From contig JAXLST010000005.1 in assembly GCA_046330435.1 (NCBI GenBank), forward strand, positions 62,001 to 126,000: a stretch of 64,000 nt of DNA, written 5' to 3'. Under the pieces are notes generated by a model. The model saw only the letters and a program-made list of their open reading frames with translations, made no database searches and had not been told where the DNA came from. The stretch is from Ga0077560 sp046330435. GTDB lineage: Bacteria > Actinomycetota > Thermoleophilia > Miltoncostaeales > Miltoncostaeaceae. Shown one piece after another: positions 9,005-17,668 of the stretch. The translations under genes and the position numbers were made by a program. How positions within the stretch are numbered: position 1 is the first letter of the stretch; the number at the start of each line of letters is the position of its first letter.

Positions 9005-9064
9005 GGCGCCCCAGCGAGGGTCGTCGTCGCAGATGACACGATCACACCACGGGCGGCGGTGCAG

Positions 9065-10651
9065 ATGAGTTCGAACCGGATGCGCTGGACGGCGGGCGGC
9101 CTCGCGGGCGCCGCGATCATCGGAGCCGGGGCCTTCGGCGCCTGGCAGTACGAGACGCGGGCGCAGATCGCGGAGCTCTCACCGGCCCCGGACTCCGCCG
9201 TGGCGACCGACGCCCCGCAGATCGTCGTGCACCTCGACGGCGCCGACCGCGTGAGCGACCTCAGCGTGTCGGTCAACGGCCGTGACGTGACCTCGTCGGT
9301 GCGGGCGGCGAAGGACCGCCTCATCGTCCCCACCTCCGGGCTCCGGGACGGCGCCCAGAAGGTGGAGGTGCGCTTCGGCACCTCGAACCTCTTCTCGCGC
9401 ACGGTCTCCCGCACCTGGAACTTCGACGTCGACACCGCGCCGCCCGCGCTGTCCGCGAAGCTCCCGCGCGACGGGGACGTGAGCAAGCGCAAGGCCGTGC
9501 GGTTCACCGGCACGGCGGAGCCCGGCGCCACCGTGGCCGTCGGCTGGAAGGGCGGCTCGGCGTCCGGCACGGCCGGGCCCGACGGCGCCTACTCGCTCAC
9601 CGCCAGGCTCCCTGAGGGCGACGTCCGCGCCACGGTGTCCGCGTCCGACCGGGCCGGGAACACCACGGAGGCCAGCCAGGGCGTCGTCGTCGACACCATC
9701 GCCCCGCTCATCGCGCTCGCCGACCCCAAGCCGGGCACCGTCTTCACCGACACCGCCTCGCCCCGCGTCATCGGGACCGTGGTGAAGGACGACCCCAAGC
9801 TGCTGACCTTCGGCGCCACGGTGAACGGCAAGGAGGCCATCTCCATGCCGGGCAGCGCCGCCCTCACCACCTCCACCGACACCGGCCTGGTGGAGGCCGC
9901 GGCCACCACCGCGCCGCTGGAACTCGACGGCAAGCGCTTCTCCCTGGCGGTTGGCGACCTGCCGCAGGGCCGCTCCACGGTGACCGTGTGGGCGAAGGAC
10001 CGCGCCGGGAACGTGTCCGCGAAGACCGTGAAGGTCATGGTCGACAGTGCCGAGGAGTTCGGCGCGAGCGACCTGCGCGTCGGCGCCCGCGGCGAGGACG
10101 CCCGCATCCTCAACGAGCGCCTCAAGCAGGCCGGCGTCCTGCGCGGCAAGGTCACGACGACGTTCAACCAGAAGACCCTGAACGCCGTCCTCAAGTACCA
10201 GAAGCGCCACAAGCTCAAGCGCACGGGCACCGTCGACGCCGCGACCCGCGAGGCGATGGTCGGCAAGATCGTCGTGGACATCTCGGAGTTCAGCCTCAAG
10301 CTCATCCGGGACGGCCACGTCGTCAAGAAGTTCAAGATCGCGGTCGGCCAGCCGGCGTACCCCACCCCCACGGGGACGTACGAGGTCGTGAACATGCAGA
10401 AGAACCCGACCTGGATGCCGCCGAACTCCCCGTGGGCGAAGGGCCTGGGCCCCATCCCGCCGGGTCCCGGCAACCCGCTCGGCACCCGCTGGATCGGGAC
10501 GTCCGCGCCGGCCGTGGGCATCCACGGCACCTACGCCGACTACTCGATCGGCACGGCGGCGAGCCACGGCTGCATGCGGATGCACATCCCCGACGTCGAG
10601 GCCCTCTACGAGGAGGTCTCGGTGGGGATGCCGGTCATCATCAAGGCGTAG
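9065..10651 (+). CDS. membrane-anchored L,D-transpeptidase (YkuD family)
   Basis: This 528-residue peptidoglycan-modifying enzyme makes 3-3 cross-links or attaches proteins to peptide stems. It has an N-terminal signal-anchor helix (residues 8-25), two Ig/big-like domains (to about 330), a peptidoglycan-binding domain 1 (about 335-400, LRVGARGEDARILNERL) and a C-terminal YkuD domain. The catalytic motif SHGCMRMH is at about residue 500, with IHGTYADYSIG upstream. The ATG at 9065 is preferred over an in-frame GTG at 9059; neither has a strong ribosome-binding site. Divergent from polX. Confidence 0.92.
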   Translation: MSSNRMRWTAGGLAGAAIIGAGAFGAWQYETRAQIAELSPAPDSAVATDAPQIVVHLDGADRVSDLSVSVNGRDVTSSVRAAKDRLIVPTSGLRDGAQKVEVRFGTSNLFSRTVSRTWNFDVDTAPPALSAKLPRDGDVSKRKAVRFTGTAEPGATVAVGWKGGSASGTAGPDGAYSLTARLPEGDVRATVSASDRAGNTTEASQGVVVDTIAPLIALADPKPGTVFTDTASPRVIGTVVKDDPKLLTFGATVNGKEAISMPGSAALTTSTDTGLVEAAATTAPLELDGKRFSLAVGDLPQGRSTVTVWAKDRAGNVSAKTVKVMVDSAEEFGASDLRVGARGEDARILNERLKQAGVLRGKVTTTFNQKTLNAVLKYQKRHKLKRTGTVDAATREAMVGKIVVDISEFSLKLIRDGHVVKKFKIAVGQPAYPTPTGTYEVVNMQKNPTWMPPNSPWAKGLGPIPPGPGNPLGTRWIGTSAPAVGIHGTYADYSIGTAASHGCMRMHIPDVEALYEEVSVGMPVIIKA

Positions 10652-10687
10652 GCTTCCCGGGTCCCAACCGACCTCCGGAGCACGCCC

Positions 10688-10954
10688 ATGGCCATCTACC
10701 TCTCCATCGCGCCCGTCCAGCCGTTCGCCGACATGGCGACCGAGCCGGTCGAGGGCGAGCCGGGCGTGCTCGTCGTGACCGGCGACGGCAAGGTGGTGGG
10801 CATCCGCCTGGACGACAACAAGCTGGTGCTCCGCCTCCCGCAGCTCATCGAGCGCTTCGGCCTGGACGAGGACCGCGTGTGGGCGAAGCTCCGCGGTGAC
10901 GACGACGTGACCCTCGGCCGTCGCTCCCTCCACGGGAGCCGCAACCCTCGGTGA
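10688..10954 (+). CDS. small protein of unknown function
   Basis: 88 residues, not recognised. Start supported by CCGGAG about 9 nt before the ATG. The middle is beta-rich (GVLVVTGDGKVVGIRLDDNKLVLRL, seen in two adjoining strands) and the C-terminus is basic. No signal peptide. Its stop overlaps the GTG of the next gene by 4 bp, so the two are likely co-translated, although the partner is exported. Confidence 0.6.
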   Translation: MAIYLSIAPVQPFADMATEPVEGEPGVLVVTGDGKVVGIRLDDNKLVLRLPQLIERFGLDEDRVWAKLRGDDDVTLGRRSLHGSRNPR

Positions 10955-11712
10955 GCCTCCGGCGGCCTGCGGCGGCCCTCCTCGCCGCGGCGGCCGCCGC
11001 AGTGCCCGCCGGGGCCGCGCACGGCGCGCGCCTCACGGCGGGCCTCAGCGCCGACCAGGTCGTGCCCACCGCACCGGCGGGCGTGCCGTTCGCGGCGGCC
11101 GCGACGTTCCACGGCACGCTCACCCCCGCCGGGCGCCTCGTGTGGCGCCTCAGGAGCTCCGGCACCACCGGCCCGGTGAGCGCCGCCCGCGTCCACCTCG
11201 GGGCCCGCGGTGCACGGGGACCGGCCGTGGTGGTGCTGTGCGCGCCGTGCGGGACCGGCGCCCGCGGCACCGTCCGCCGCGTCGCGCCGCGTGTCGCGGC
11301 CGCCCTCCGCACCGGGCGGGCCTACGTCGAGGTGGTCACGGCCGCCAACCCGGACGGCGAGTTGCGGGGATCGGTCGTGGTCGCCGTCCGCGCCGCCCTG
11401 CGGCAGCTCCCCTCCCACCCGCGCCGCGCCGAGACCCGCGGCGTCCGGGCCCTCACGGCGCTGCTGGACGGCCGCCGCCTGGACTGGGACCTGGTCCTGC
11501 AGGGGATCGGATCCCCGGTCACCCGCGCGGAGATCCGCGCCGGGGACGCCGCGGTCCGTGTCCTGTGCGCGCCGTGCGGCGTGCGCCGCACCGGGACGTG
11601 GCGGCTCACCGCGGGGCAGGGGCGCCTGCTGCGCGACGGCCGGCTCACCCTCCGGATCGCGACCGCCCGCGATCCCGGTGGCTATGCGGAGGGCGCCGTC
11701 CCCGTCGGCTGA
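10951..11712 (+). CDS. secreted protein with two CHRD domains
   Basis: This 253-residue exported protein has a signal peptide (residues 1-25, AAALLAAAAAAVPAGAAHG) and two tandem CHRD (chordin-type) beta domains, about 26-140 and 145-250. Each domain shows an L-x-W-x-L core strand, a conserved VLCAPCG loop and a final YVEVVTAANPDGELRG-type strand. The VLCAPCG motif with paired cysteines occurs once per domain. Function of bacterial CHRD proteins is unsettled; an extracellular structural or metal-binding role is possible. The GTG start overlaps the preceding stop. The last 31 bp overlap the convergent tetR-type gene. Confidence 0.8.
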   Translation: MSLRRPAAALLAAAAAAVPAGAAHGARLTAGLSADQVVPTAPAGVPFAAAATFHGTLTPAGRLVWRLRSSGTTGPVSAARVHLGARGARGPAVVVLCAPCGTGARGTVRRVAPRVAAALRTGRAYVEVVTAANPDGELRGSVVVAVRAALRQLPSHPRRAETRGVRALTALLDGRRLDWDLVLQGIGSPVTRAEIRAGDAAVRVLCAPCGVRRTGTWRLTAGQGRLLRDGRLTLRIATARDPGGYAEGAVPVG

Positions 11713-12302
11713 TCCGGGGGCCCGCCTCCGCAGGCGCGCCACACCAGCACCGCGACGCGCCGGGCCCAGTCGTCCGGCGGGGCGGCGCCGCCGAGCGCGA
11801 AGGCGTACCAGGAGCCGGTGAGGAACGTACCGGCGACCTCCAGGTCGGCGGACGCCCGGATGGCCCCGCCCGCCACCGCCGCGCCGAGGATCGCGCGCAG
11901 GCGCGTGCGGCGGGGCGTGACCACGCGGTCGTGGTACTGGGCGCGGATCGCGGGTTCCAGGCCTTCGGCGAGCATGAGGCCCGCCAGCGGCAGGGCCGCC
12001 GCGGTGGTGATGCAGTGGCGGAAGTGCTCGAGCTCGGCGACGAGATCGGTGAAGGGGTCCCCGGTGACCGGGGGCGGGGCGACGTCGGCGAGGTGGGCGA
12101 TGGCGTCGATGACCAGGGCGTCGCGGTCCTTCCACCGGCGGTAGACGGCGGGCCGGGTGGTGCCGGCGGCGGCGGCGACGGAGGCCAGGGAGAAGCCCGC
12201 GTACCCCTTCGCGGCGAGCTCCGCGAGCGCGGCGTCCAGCACGCAGGCGTCGATGCCCGCGTCGCGGGGACGGCCGGGCGCGGGTGCCGGGGTCGCGGTC
12301 AT
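11682..12302 (-). CDS. TetR-family transcriptional regulator
   Basis: A 206-residue repressor-type protein. Residues about 18-65 form the TetR helix-turn-helix (FSLASVAAAAGTTRPAVYRRW). The C-terminal ligand-binding domain is all-helical with the shape of the TetR_C_33-type subgroup. It is transcribed divergently from a DJ-1/PfpI gene, the usual arrangement for a local regulator. A -10-like TAAACT lies 6 nt before its ATG, so the mRNA is probably leaderless, and a repeated element overlaps that -10 (see the intergenic entry). Confidence 0.92.
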   Translation of the reverse strand: MTATPAPAPGRPRDAGIDACVLDAALAELAAKGYAGFSLASVAAAAGTTRPAVYRRWKDRDALVIDAIAHLADVAPPPVTGDPFTDLVAELEHFRHCITTAAALPLAGLMLAEGLEPAIRAQYHDRVVTPRRTRLRAILGAAVAGGAIRASADLEVAGTFLTGSWYAFALGGAAPPDDWARRVAVLVWRACGGGPPDQPTGTAPSA

Positions 12303-12308
12303 TGCCGC

Positions 12309-12387
12309 AGTTTACGTGACAGACCTGTATTGCAATCGGGGGGCGCCGCGGATACGGTCCCTGAACCGTTCCGATACAGACACGTAA
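12309..12387. promoter_or_regulatory. tetR / DJ-1 divergent control region with paired elements
   Basis: 12312-12330 reads TTACGTGACAGACCTGTAT. The reverse complement of 12374-12387 is TTACGTGTCTGTAT: the same two half-sites TTACGTG and CTGTAT in opposite orientation, with the inner spacing 5 nt shorter. The left copy overlaps the tetR -10 (TAAACT, minus strand, 12309-12314). The right copy lies just before the DJ-1 start. TACGGT at 12353-12358 is a possible -10 for the rightward genes. Operators for the TetR protein are the obvious reading. Confidence 0.5.
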
Positions 12388-12401
12388 TGAAAGGTGGCGG
12401 C

Positions 12402-13142
12402 ATGGCTGCAACGATCGACGTTATGGGCCGGCCCAAGCGCATCCTCATGATCTGCGCCAACCCCGCCGTCTCACCGGTCACGGGCTGGCCGGTGGGGTTC
12501 TGGTGGGCCGAGCTCACGCACCCGTACTGGGAGTTCACCGAGGCGGGCTACGAGGTGGTGATCGCCAGCCCGGACGGCGGGGATCTGCAGGGGGACGCCT
12601 ACTCCGACCCGGCCGACCCCTCGGGCTATTCCGCCCACGACCTCATCAGCCGGGGCTTCATGGCCAGCCCGGAGCACATGGCCCTGGTGACCGGCACGCC
12701 GGCGATCTCGGCCGTCGACCCGGACGCGTTCGACGCGCTGTTCCTGGTGGGCGGCCAGTCGCCCATGGTCACCTTCCGCGGCAACCGCGCGGTGGAGGAC
12801 CTGCCGGGCCGCTTCCTGGCGGGCGGGCGGGTGGCGGCGGTGGTGTGCCACGCCACGTGCGTGCTGCTCGACGCGACGCTCCCGGACGGGGCGCCGGTCG
12901 TGGCGGGCCGCACCTGGACGGGCTTCGCCAACAGCGAGGAGGACGTCGCCGACACGGTGGTGGGGCGGCGCCTGCAGCCCTTCCGCATCGAGGACGAGGC
13001 GCGCGCGATGGCGGGCACCAACTTCATCGTCCAGGGGGCGTTCCGGCCCCACGCCGTGCGGGACGGCAACCTGGTGACCGGCCAGCAGCAGTACTCGGGC
13101 GCGGCCGCCGCCCGCCTGGTCATCGACGCGCTGGGGCGGTGA
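12402..13142 (+). CDS. DJ-1/PfpI-family protein
   Basis: 246 residues, class I glutamine-amidotransferase-like fold, ThiJ/Hsp31 subgroup (possible glyoxalase or stress chaperone). The nucleophile elbow is VVCHATCVLLDA with Cys at about residue 149 next to His; the acidic partner lies in the N-terminal AGYEVVIASPDGG region. The ATG at 12402 has AAGGTGG 4 nt upstream; an in-frame ATG at 12387 is possible. The gene overlaps or abuts the reductase gene downstream, so the two likely form a stress operon under the divergent TetR. Confidence 0.88.
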   Translation: MAATIDVMGRPKRILMICANPAVSPVTGWPVGFWWAELTHPYWEFTEAGYEVVIASPDGGDLQGDAYSDPADPSGYSAHDLISRGFMASPEHMALVTGTPAISAVDPDAFDALFLVGGQSPMVTFRGNRAVEDLPGRFLAGGRVAAVVCHATCVLLDATLPDGAPVVAGRTWTGFANSEEDVADTVVGRRLQPFRIEDEARAMAGTNFIVQGAFRPHAVRDGNLVTGQQQYSGAAAARLVIDALGR

Positions 13143-13147
13143 CGCCG

Positions 13148-13798
13148 ATGCGGATCGCGTTCCTGGGGCACGGCTCGGTGGGCGGCGCGCTCGCCGGGCA
13201 CCTGGCGGGGCTCGGCCACACGGTCACCCTCGGGGCCGATGCCGCGCACCGCGCGTCCGCGGACTCCCTCGCCGATCGCACGCCGGGGGTCGCCGTCGCC
13301 TCGCCCGGCGACGCGGTCACGGGGGCGGAGCTGGTGGTGCTCGCGGTGCCGTTCGGGACGGTGGGCGACGTCCTGCCGCCCCTGGCGGACGCCCTGGCGG
13401 GCCGGGTGCTGGTGGACGCCACCAACCCCGTGGGGCCGGGCCTCGTGCACGGCCTGGGCTCCACACGGTCGGGGGCGGAGCTGGTGGCCGGGCTGGCGCC
13501 GGGCGCCCGTGTGGTGAAGGCCTTCTCCGTCTACGGCGCCGAGAACCTGGCCCGGGCGCCCCACCCGGGCGCACCGGCGCGGCCCGTCATGCCCATCGCC
13601 GGGGACGACGCCCCCGCCAAGGACGCGGTCGCCGGTTTGGCGCGCGCGATGGGCTGGAGGCCGCTCGACACCGGGCCGCTCGCCCAGGCGCTGCACCTGG
13701 AGCACCTCACGCTGCTGTGGGTCCGGATGGTGCGTGCCGGCGGGTACCGTCCGGACCTGGTCTGGGCCGCCCTCCCGGGGGAGGACGGCGCGGGCTGA
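13148..13798 (+). CDS. NADPH-dependent F420 reductase-like / NAD(P)-binding oxidoreductase
   Basis: 216 residues with an N-terminal Rossmann fold (FLGHGSVGGALAGHLAGLGH, residues 5-24) and the YpjQ/F420:NADP oxidoreductase layout: LVVLAVPFGTV, then VLVDATNPVGPG, then VVKAFSVYGAENL. The last motif is diagnostic of the NADP-F420 dinucleotide-binding subfamily that reduces F420 or handles 8-hydroxy-deazaflavin. An upstream in-frame GTG at 13139 would give a GTGA overlap with the DJ-1 gene. Convergent with ileS. Confidence 0.85.
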   Translation: MRIAFLGHGSVGGALAGHLAGLGHTVTLGADAAHRASADSLADRTPGVAVASPGDAVTGAELVVLAVPFGTVGDVLPPLADALAGRVLVDATNPVGPGLVHGLGSTRSGAELVAGLAPGARVVKAFSVYGAENLARAPHPGAPARPVMPIAGDDAPAKDAVAGLARAMGWRPLDTGPLAQALHLEHLTLLWVRMVRAGGYRPDLVWAALPGEDGAG

Positions 13799-13800
13799 TG

Positions 13801-13815
13801 CCGGGCTAGGCCCGG
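13801..13815. terminator. short hairpin between convergent reductase gene and ileS
   Basis: CCGGGC (13801-13806), loop TAG, GCCCGG (13810-13815). The ileS stop codon lies across the loop. Small but perfect; candidate bidirectional terminator. Confidence 0.4.
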
Positions 13816-16800
13816 TCGATGCGGATGGCCACGGGCTCGCCGTCCAGCACGTGCTCCTCGTGGTGGACGCCGCCGAAGGGGGCGCCGTGCCCGACGGTGA
13901 GCTCGGTGGCGAGGGTGTCGCCCGCGATCCGCGCCCGGTGGGCGTCCACGGCCTCCCGGGCGAGCCCGGAACCGTCCAGGTGCAGGCGGATCCGCTCCTC
14001 CACGCGCAGGCCCGCGGTGCGGCGGGCGTTCTGGACGGCGTGGACGATCTCCCTGGCGAGCCCCTCCAGGCGCAGCGCCGGGGTGAGCTCGGTGGCGAGG
14101 CCCACGGCCATGCCCGCCTCGGACCCCACCGCGTACCCCTCGGTGGGGTGGGCGCTGATGAGCAGGTCCTCCGGCTGGAGGGCCTCGACGGCCCCGTCGA
14201 GCGTGATGTCCACCGTCTCCCGGGCGTCCACCGCGCGCGCGGTCTCCGCCGACGGCAGCGCCGCGACCGCCTCCGCCACGGCGGGCATGCGCTTGCCGAA
14301 CCGGGGCCCGAGGCTGCGGTAGTTGGGCTTGATGCTCACCGCGACCAGCTCGCCCGGGTCCGTCACGAAGCGCACCGCGTGCACGTTGAGCTCCCCGGCG
14401 ACCAGGTCGACCAGGGGTGCGATGGCGGCGGCCGTGGCCGGCGGGCAGGCGATCACCGCCTCCGCGAGCGGCTGCCGCACCTTGAGCTTGAACTCCGCGC
14501 GCGCCCCGCGGCCCAGGCCGACGGCCGTGCGGGCGGCGGCCATGGACTCCTCCAGGGCGACGTCCCGGAGCCCGGACCGGGCCTCCGGCCAGTCGGTGAG
14601 GTGCACGCTCTCCGGCGCCGACGGGTCGTGCGCGGCGACCAGGTTGCCGTACAGCTCGTCGGCCACGAACGGGCAGAACGGGGCGACCAGCTGGGACAGG
14701 GTCGCGAGGCACTCGTGCAGCGTCGCGAACGCGGCGCGGTGGTCGGCGTCCTCGGCGGGGGAGCCGGTGCGGCCGCCCCAGAACCGGGACCGCCCCACGC
14801 GGACGTACCAGTTCGACAGGTCGTCCAGGAACGTCTCCAGCAGGCGCCCGGCGCCGGTCGCGTCGTAGTCGTCCAGGCGGGCGGTCACGCCCTCCACGGT
14901 CGCCGCGAGGCGGGACAGGGCCCACCGGTCGATCTCCGGCCGGTCCTCCGGGGCGGGGTCGTCGCCGCCCGGCGCCCACCCGTCCGGCAGGGCCGCGTAG
15001 GTCACCAGGAACACGTAGGTGTTCCACAGGGTGAGCAGGAACCGCATCGACTCGTCGACGGCGTCCAGGCTGAACCGGAACGAGTCCCACGGGCTCTGGG
15101 CGGTGAGCAGGTACCACCGGAACGGGTCGGCGCCCTGGCGGTCGAGCACCGACCACGGCTCGATGATGTTCCCCTTGCTCTTGCTCATCTTCTGGCCGCT
15201 CGCGTCCAGGATGAGCCCCAGGCACACCACGTTGCGGTACGCCGGCTCGTCGAACAGCAGCGTCGACTCCGCCAGCAGCGAGTAGAACCAGCCGCGGGTC
15301 TGGTCGATGGCCTCGCAGATGAAGTCCGCGGGGAACTTCCCCGTGAGGTCCCCGCCCGTGCTGAACGGGTGGTGGACCTGCGCGAACGGCATGGCGCCGC
15401 TGTCGTACCAGACGTCCAGCACCTCCGGCACGCGGTGCGCGGTGCCGCCGCAGGCGGAGCAGGTGATGGCGATGTCGTCGACGTACGGCCGGTGCGGGTC
15501 GAGGTCCTCGCCCACCTCGGAGGTGGCGCGCTCCCGCAGCTCGGCGAACGAACCGATCACGTCCACGTGCTCGCAGTCGGCGCACCGCCAGAACGGCAGG
15601 GGCGTGCCCCAGTACCGCTCGCGGGAGATCGCCCAGTCGACGTTGCCCTCGAGCCACTTGCCGAACCGCCCGTCGCGGACGCGCTCGGGGTGCCAGCCGA
15701 TGTCCGCGTTGTGGGCGAGCATGCGGTCCCGGACGGCCGTGGTGCGGATGTACCAGGACGGCTTGGCGTAGTAGAGCAGCGGCGTCGAGCAACGCCAGCA
15801 GTGCGGGTAGGCATGCTCGTACACCTGCTCGCGGAACAGCCGGCCCCGGGTGGTGAGGTCCTCGATGAGGGTGCGGTCGGCGTCCTTGGCGAAGACGCCC
15901 TGCACCAGCGGCACGGCCGCCGTGAAGTTGCCCTGCCGGTCCACGGGGTTGGGGGCGTCCAGGCCCTCGGCCCGGCCCACCTGCATGTCGTCCTCGCCGA
16001 AGGCGGGGGCGATGTGGACGATGCCGGTGCCGTCCTCGGTGGTCACGAAGTCGGCCGCCACGACGCGGTGGGCGCCCGGCACGTACGGGAACGGCGGCTC
16101 GTAGTGCAGGCCCACCAGGGCGGCGGCGGGCCGGCGCTCCACCACGGAGGCGCCCTCGCCGATCACCTCCACCAGTCCCTCGGCCAGCACCAGCCGCTCG
16201 CCGCCGTGCTCGACCACGGCGTAGGTGACGCCCGGGTTGATCGCGGCCGCCTGGTTGGACGGCAGGGTCCACGGGGTGGTGGTCCACACGAGCAGGCTGG
16301 TGCCGGGCTCGTCCACCACGGGGAACCGCACGTACACCGAGGGGTCCTCGATGTCCTGGTACCCCTGCGCCACCTCGTGGCTCGACAGGGCGGTGCCGCA
16401 CCTCGGGCAGTACGGGACGACCTTGTCGCTCTCGAACACCAGGTCGCGCTTGGCCAGCTCGGCCAGGCTCCACCAGACGCTCTCGATGAACGGGGTGTCC
16501 ATCGTGCGGTAGGCCCGGTCGGTGTCGACCCACATCCCGATGCGGTCCGTGAGGCGCTCCCACTCCTCCAGGTACCGGTACACCGACTCGCGGCAGCGGC
16601 GGTTGAACTCCGCGATGCCGTACTCCTCGATCTCCGGCTTGCCGGAGATCCCGAGCTGCTTCTCCACCTCGAGCTCGACCGGCAGGCCGTGGCAGTCCCA
16701 CCCGCCGCGGCGCTCCACGTACCGGCCGCGCATGGTGTGGAAGCGCGGGAAGATGTCCTTGAACACCCGGGACAGGACGTGATGGGACCCCGGGCGCCCG

Positions 16801-16958
16801 TTGGCGGTGGGCGGGCCCTCGTAGAACACGTAGGGCTCGGCGCCCGCGCGGTTGGCGACGGACCGGTGGAAGACGTCGTTGTCCTTCCAGGACCGCAGGA
16901 CCCGCTCCTCCATCGCGAGCCAGTCGCCCGCGGGGCCGGGGGTGCGCCATGCGCTCAC
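13806..16958 (-). CDS. ileS: isoleucyl-tRNA synthetase
   Basis: 1050-residue class I synthetase charging tRNA-Ile. The HIGH motif appears as GRPGSHHVLSRVFKDI near residue 50 and KMSKSKGN near the middle, followed by the anticodon-binding domain. Length and the HHV form of HIGH fit the eukaryote-like (type 2) IleS, which in other bacteria is insensitive to mupirocin. The editing domain keeps LVWTTTPWTLPSN. The GTG at 16958 has AGGAGG 7 nt upstream and overlaps the stop of the HAD phosphatase gene by 4 bp. A much longer open frame upstream has no family similarity. Confidence 0.96.
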   Translation of the reverse strand: MSAWRTPGPAGDWLAMEERVLRSWKDNDVFHRSVANRAGAEPYVFYEGPPTANGRPGSHHVLSRVFKDIFPRFHTMRGRYVERRGGWDCHGLPVELEVEKQLGISGKPEIEEYGIAEFNRRCRESVYRYLEEWERLTDRIGMWVDTDRAYRTMDTPFIESVWWSLAELAKRDLVFESDKVVPYCPRCGTALSSHEVAQGYQDIEDPSVYVRFPVVDEPGTSLLVWTTTPWTLPSNQAAAINPGVTYAVVEHGGERLVLAEGLVEVIGEGASVVERRPAAALVGLHYEPPFPYVPGAHRVVAADFVTTEDGTGIVHIAPAFGEDDMQVGRAEGLDAPNPVDRQGNFTAAVPLVQGVFAKDADRTLIEDLTTRGRLFREQVYEHAYPHCWRCSTPLLYYAKPSWYIRTTAVRDRMLAHNADIGWHPERVRDGRFGKWLEGNVDWAISRERYWGTPLPFWRCADCEHVDVIGSFAELRERATSEVGEDLDPHRPYVDDIAITCSACGGTAHRVPEVLDVWYDSGAMPFAQVHHPFSTGGDLTGKFPADFICEAIDQTRGWFYSLLAESTLLFDEPAYRNVVCLGLILDASGQKMSKSKGNIIEPWSVLDRQGADPFRWYLLTAQSPWDSFRFSLDAVDESMRFLLTLWNTYVFLVTYAALPDGWAPGGDDPAPEDRPEIDRWALSRLAATVEGVTARLDDYDATGAGRLLETFLDDLSNWYVRVGRSRFWGGRTGSPAEDADHRAAFATLHECLATLSQLVAPFCPFVADELYGNLVAAHDPSAPESVHLTDWPEARSGLRDVALEESMAAARTAVGLGRGARAEFKLKVRQPLAEAVIACPPATAAAIAPLVDLVAGELNVHAVRFVTDPGELVAVSIKPNYRSLGPRFGKRMPAVAEAVAALPSAETARAVDARETVDITLDGAVEALQPEDLLISAHPTEGYAVGSEAGMAVGLATELTPALRLEGLAREIVHAVQNARRTAGLRVEERIRLHLDGSGLAREAVDAHRARIAGDTLATELTVGHGAPFGGVHHEEHVLDGEPVAIRIDRA

Positions 16959-17614
16959 GCCGCCACCTCCTGGAGGTGCTCGAGGGACCGGCGGACCGCG
17001 TGGAAGTCCTCGAAGGGCAGGTAGGGGCGGCCGGTCTCGTCCAGCCACTCCGCCAGGCCCGCCCGGGCGAACACGATGTCGGCCGCGCCGCTCACGCAGC
17101 GGTCCGAGATGCCGTCGCCGAGGTACACCACCGGCTCGTCGCCGCGCACGGCCGCGAGCTCCGCCCGCTTGCAGCGCCGGCCGCACAGGGCGCAGCGCTC
17201 GCCGCGGTCGGCCCACAGGATGCGGGCGCCGTCCGGGCCGAACGCCACGTCGTGGCACACCACGGGGAGGTCCTCCATGCCGATGCGGCCCAGCAGGTCG
17301 TCGATGACCGTGCGGAACCCGTTGGACATCACGACGAGGCGGTGCCCCTCGGCCCGCGCCCACGCCACGAACTCGGTGAAGCCGTCGCGCACGCCCGCCT
17401 CGGCCCGGCACAGCTCCAGGGCCTCCCGGGTGGTCGCACGCACGGTCGCGAACTCCCGCTCGATGGCCTGCTCGACGGTCACCTCGCCGCGCTTGAGCGG
17501 GCCGTCCAGCCGGTCCCACATCGCCGGGTCGCCATAGCGGTCGACGACCAGGTGCAGGGTGTCGCGACGCGTGATCGTGCCGTCGAAGTCGCAGGCGATC
17601 AGATAGCGCGTCAC
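16955..17614 (-). CDS. HAD-superfamily phosphatase (MtnX/SerB-like)
   Basis: 219 residues. Motif I is IACDFDGTIT (nucleophile Asp at about 9), motif II is VVMSNGFRTVI, motif IV is VVYLGDGISDRCVS. The architecture matches the 2-hydroxy-3-keto-5-methylthiopentenyl-1-phosphate phosphatase and phosphoserine phosphatase branch (IB). A CALCGRRCKR cysteine cluster in the middle could bind zinc. Substrate not assignable. It is the promoter-proximal gene of the pair with ileS; -10-like TACCAT lies 9 nt before its GTG. Confidence 0.8.
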   Translation of the reverse strand: MTRYLIACDFDGTITRRDTLHLVVDRYGDPAMWDRLDGPLKRGEVTVEQAIEREFATVRATTREALELCRAEAGVRDGFTEFVAWARAEGHRLVVMSNGFRTVIDDLLGRIGMEDLPVVCHDVAFGPDGARILWADRGERCALCGRRCKRAELAAVRGDEPVVYLGDGISDRCVSGAADIVFARAGLAEWLDETGRPYLPFEDFHAVRRSLEHLQEVAA

Positions 17615-17623
17615 GGGGGCGGG

Positions 17624-17629
17624 ATGGTA
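17624..17629 (-). promoter_or_regulatory. -10 element of the HAD-ileS operon
   Basis: TACCAT on the minus strand, 9 nt before the GTG at 17614. Confidence 0.45.
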
Positions 17630-17654
17630 CCAGAGCACCCCCCGCCGGCCCCGC

Positions 17655-17660
17655 TAGCAT
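17655..17660 (+). promoter_or_regulatory. -10 element of the hydrolase-fold gene
   Basis: TAGCAT, 8 nt before the GTG at 17669; divergent from the TACCAT element. Confidence 0.45.
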
Positions 17661-17668
17661 CCGCGTCG

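Noticed and set aside
6193..9036. 947-codon plus-strand frame
   Set aside because: Runs through otsB and the complement of polX; Arg/Gly/His-rich, no start signal.
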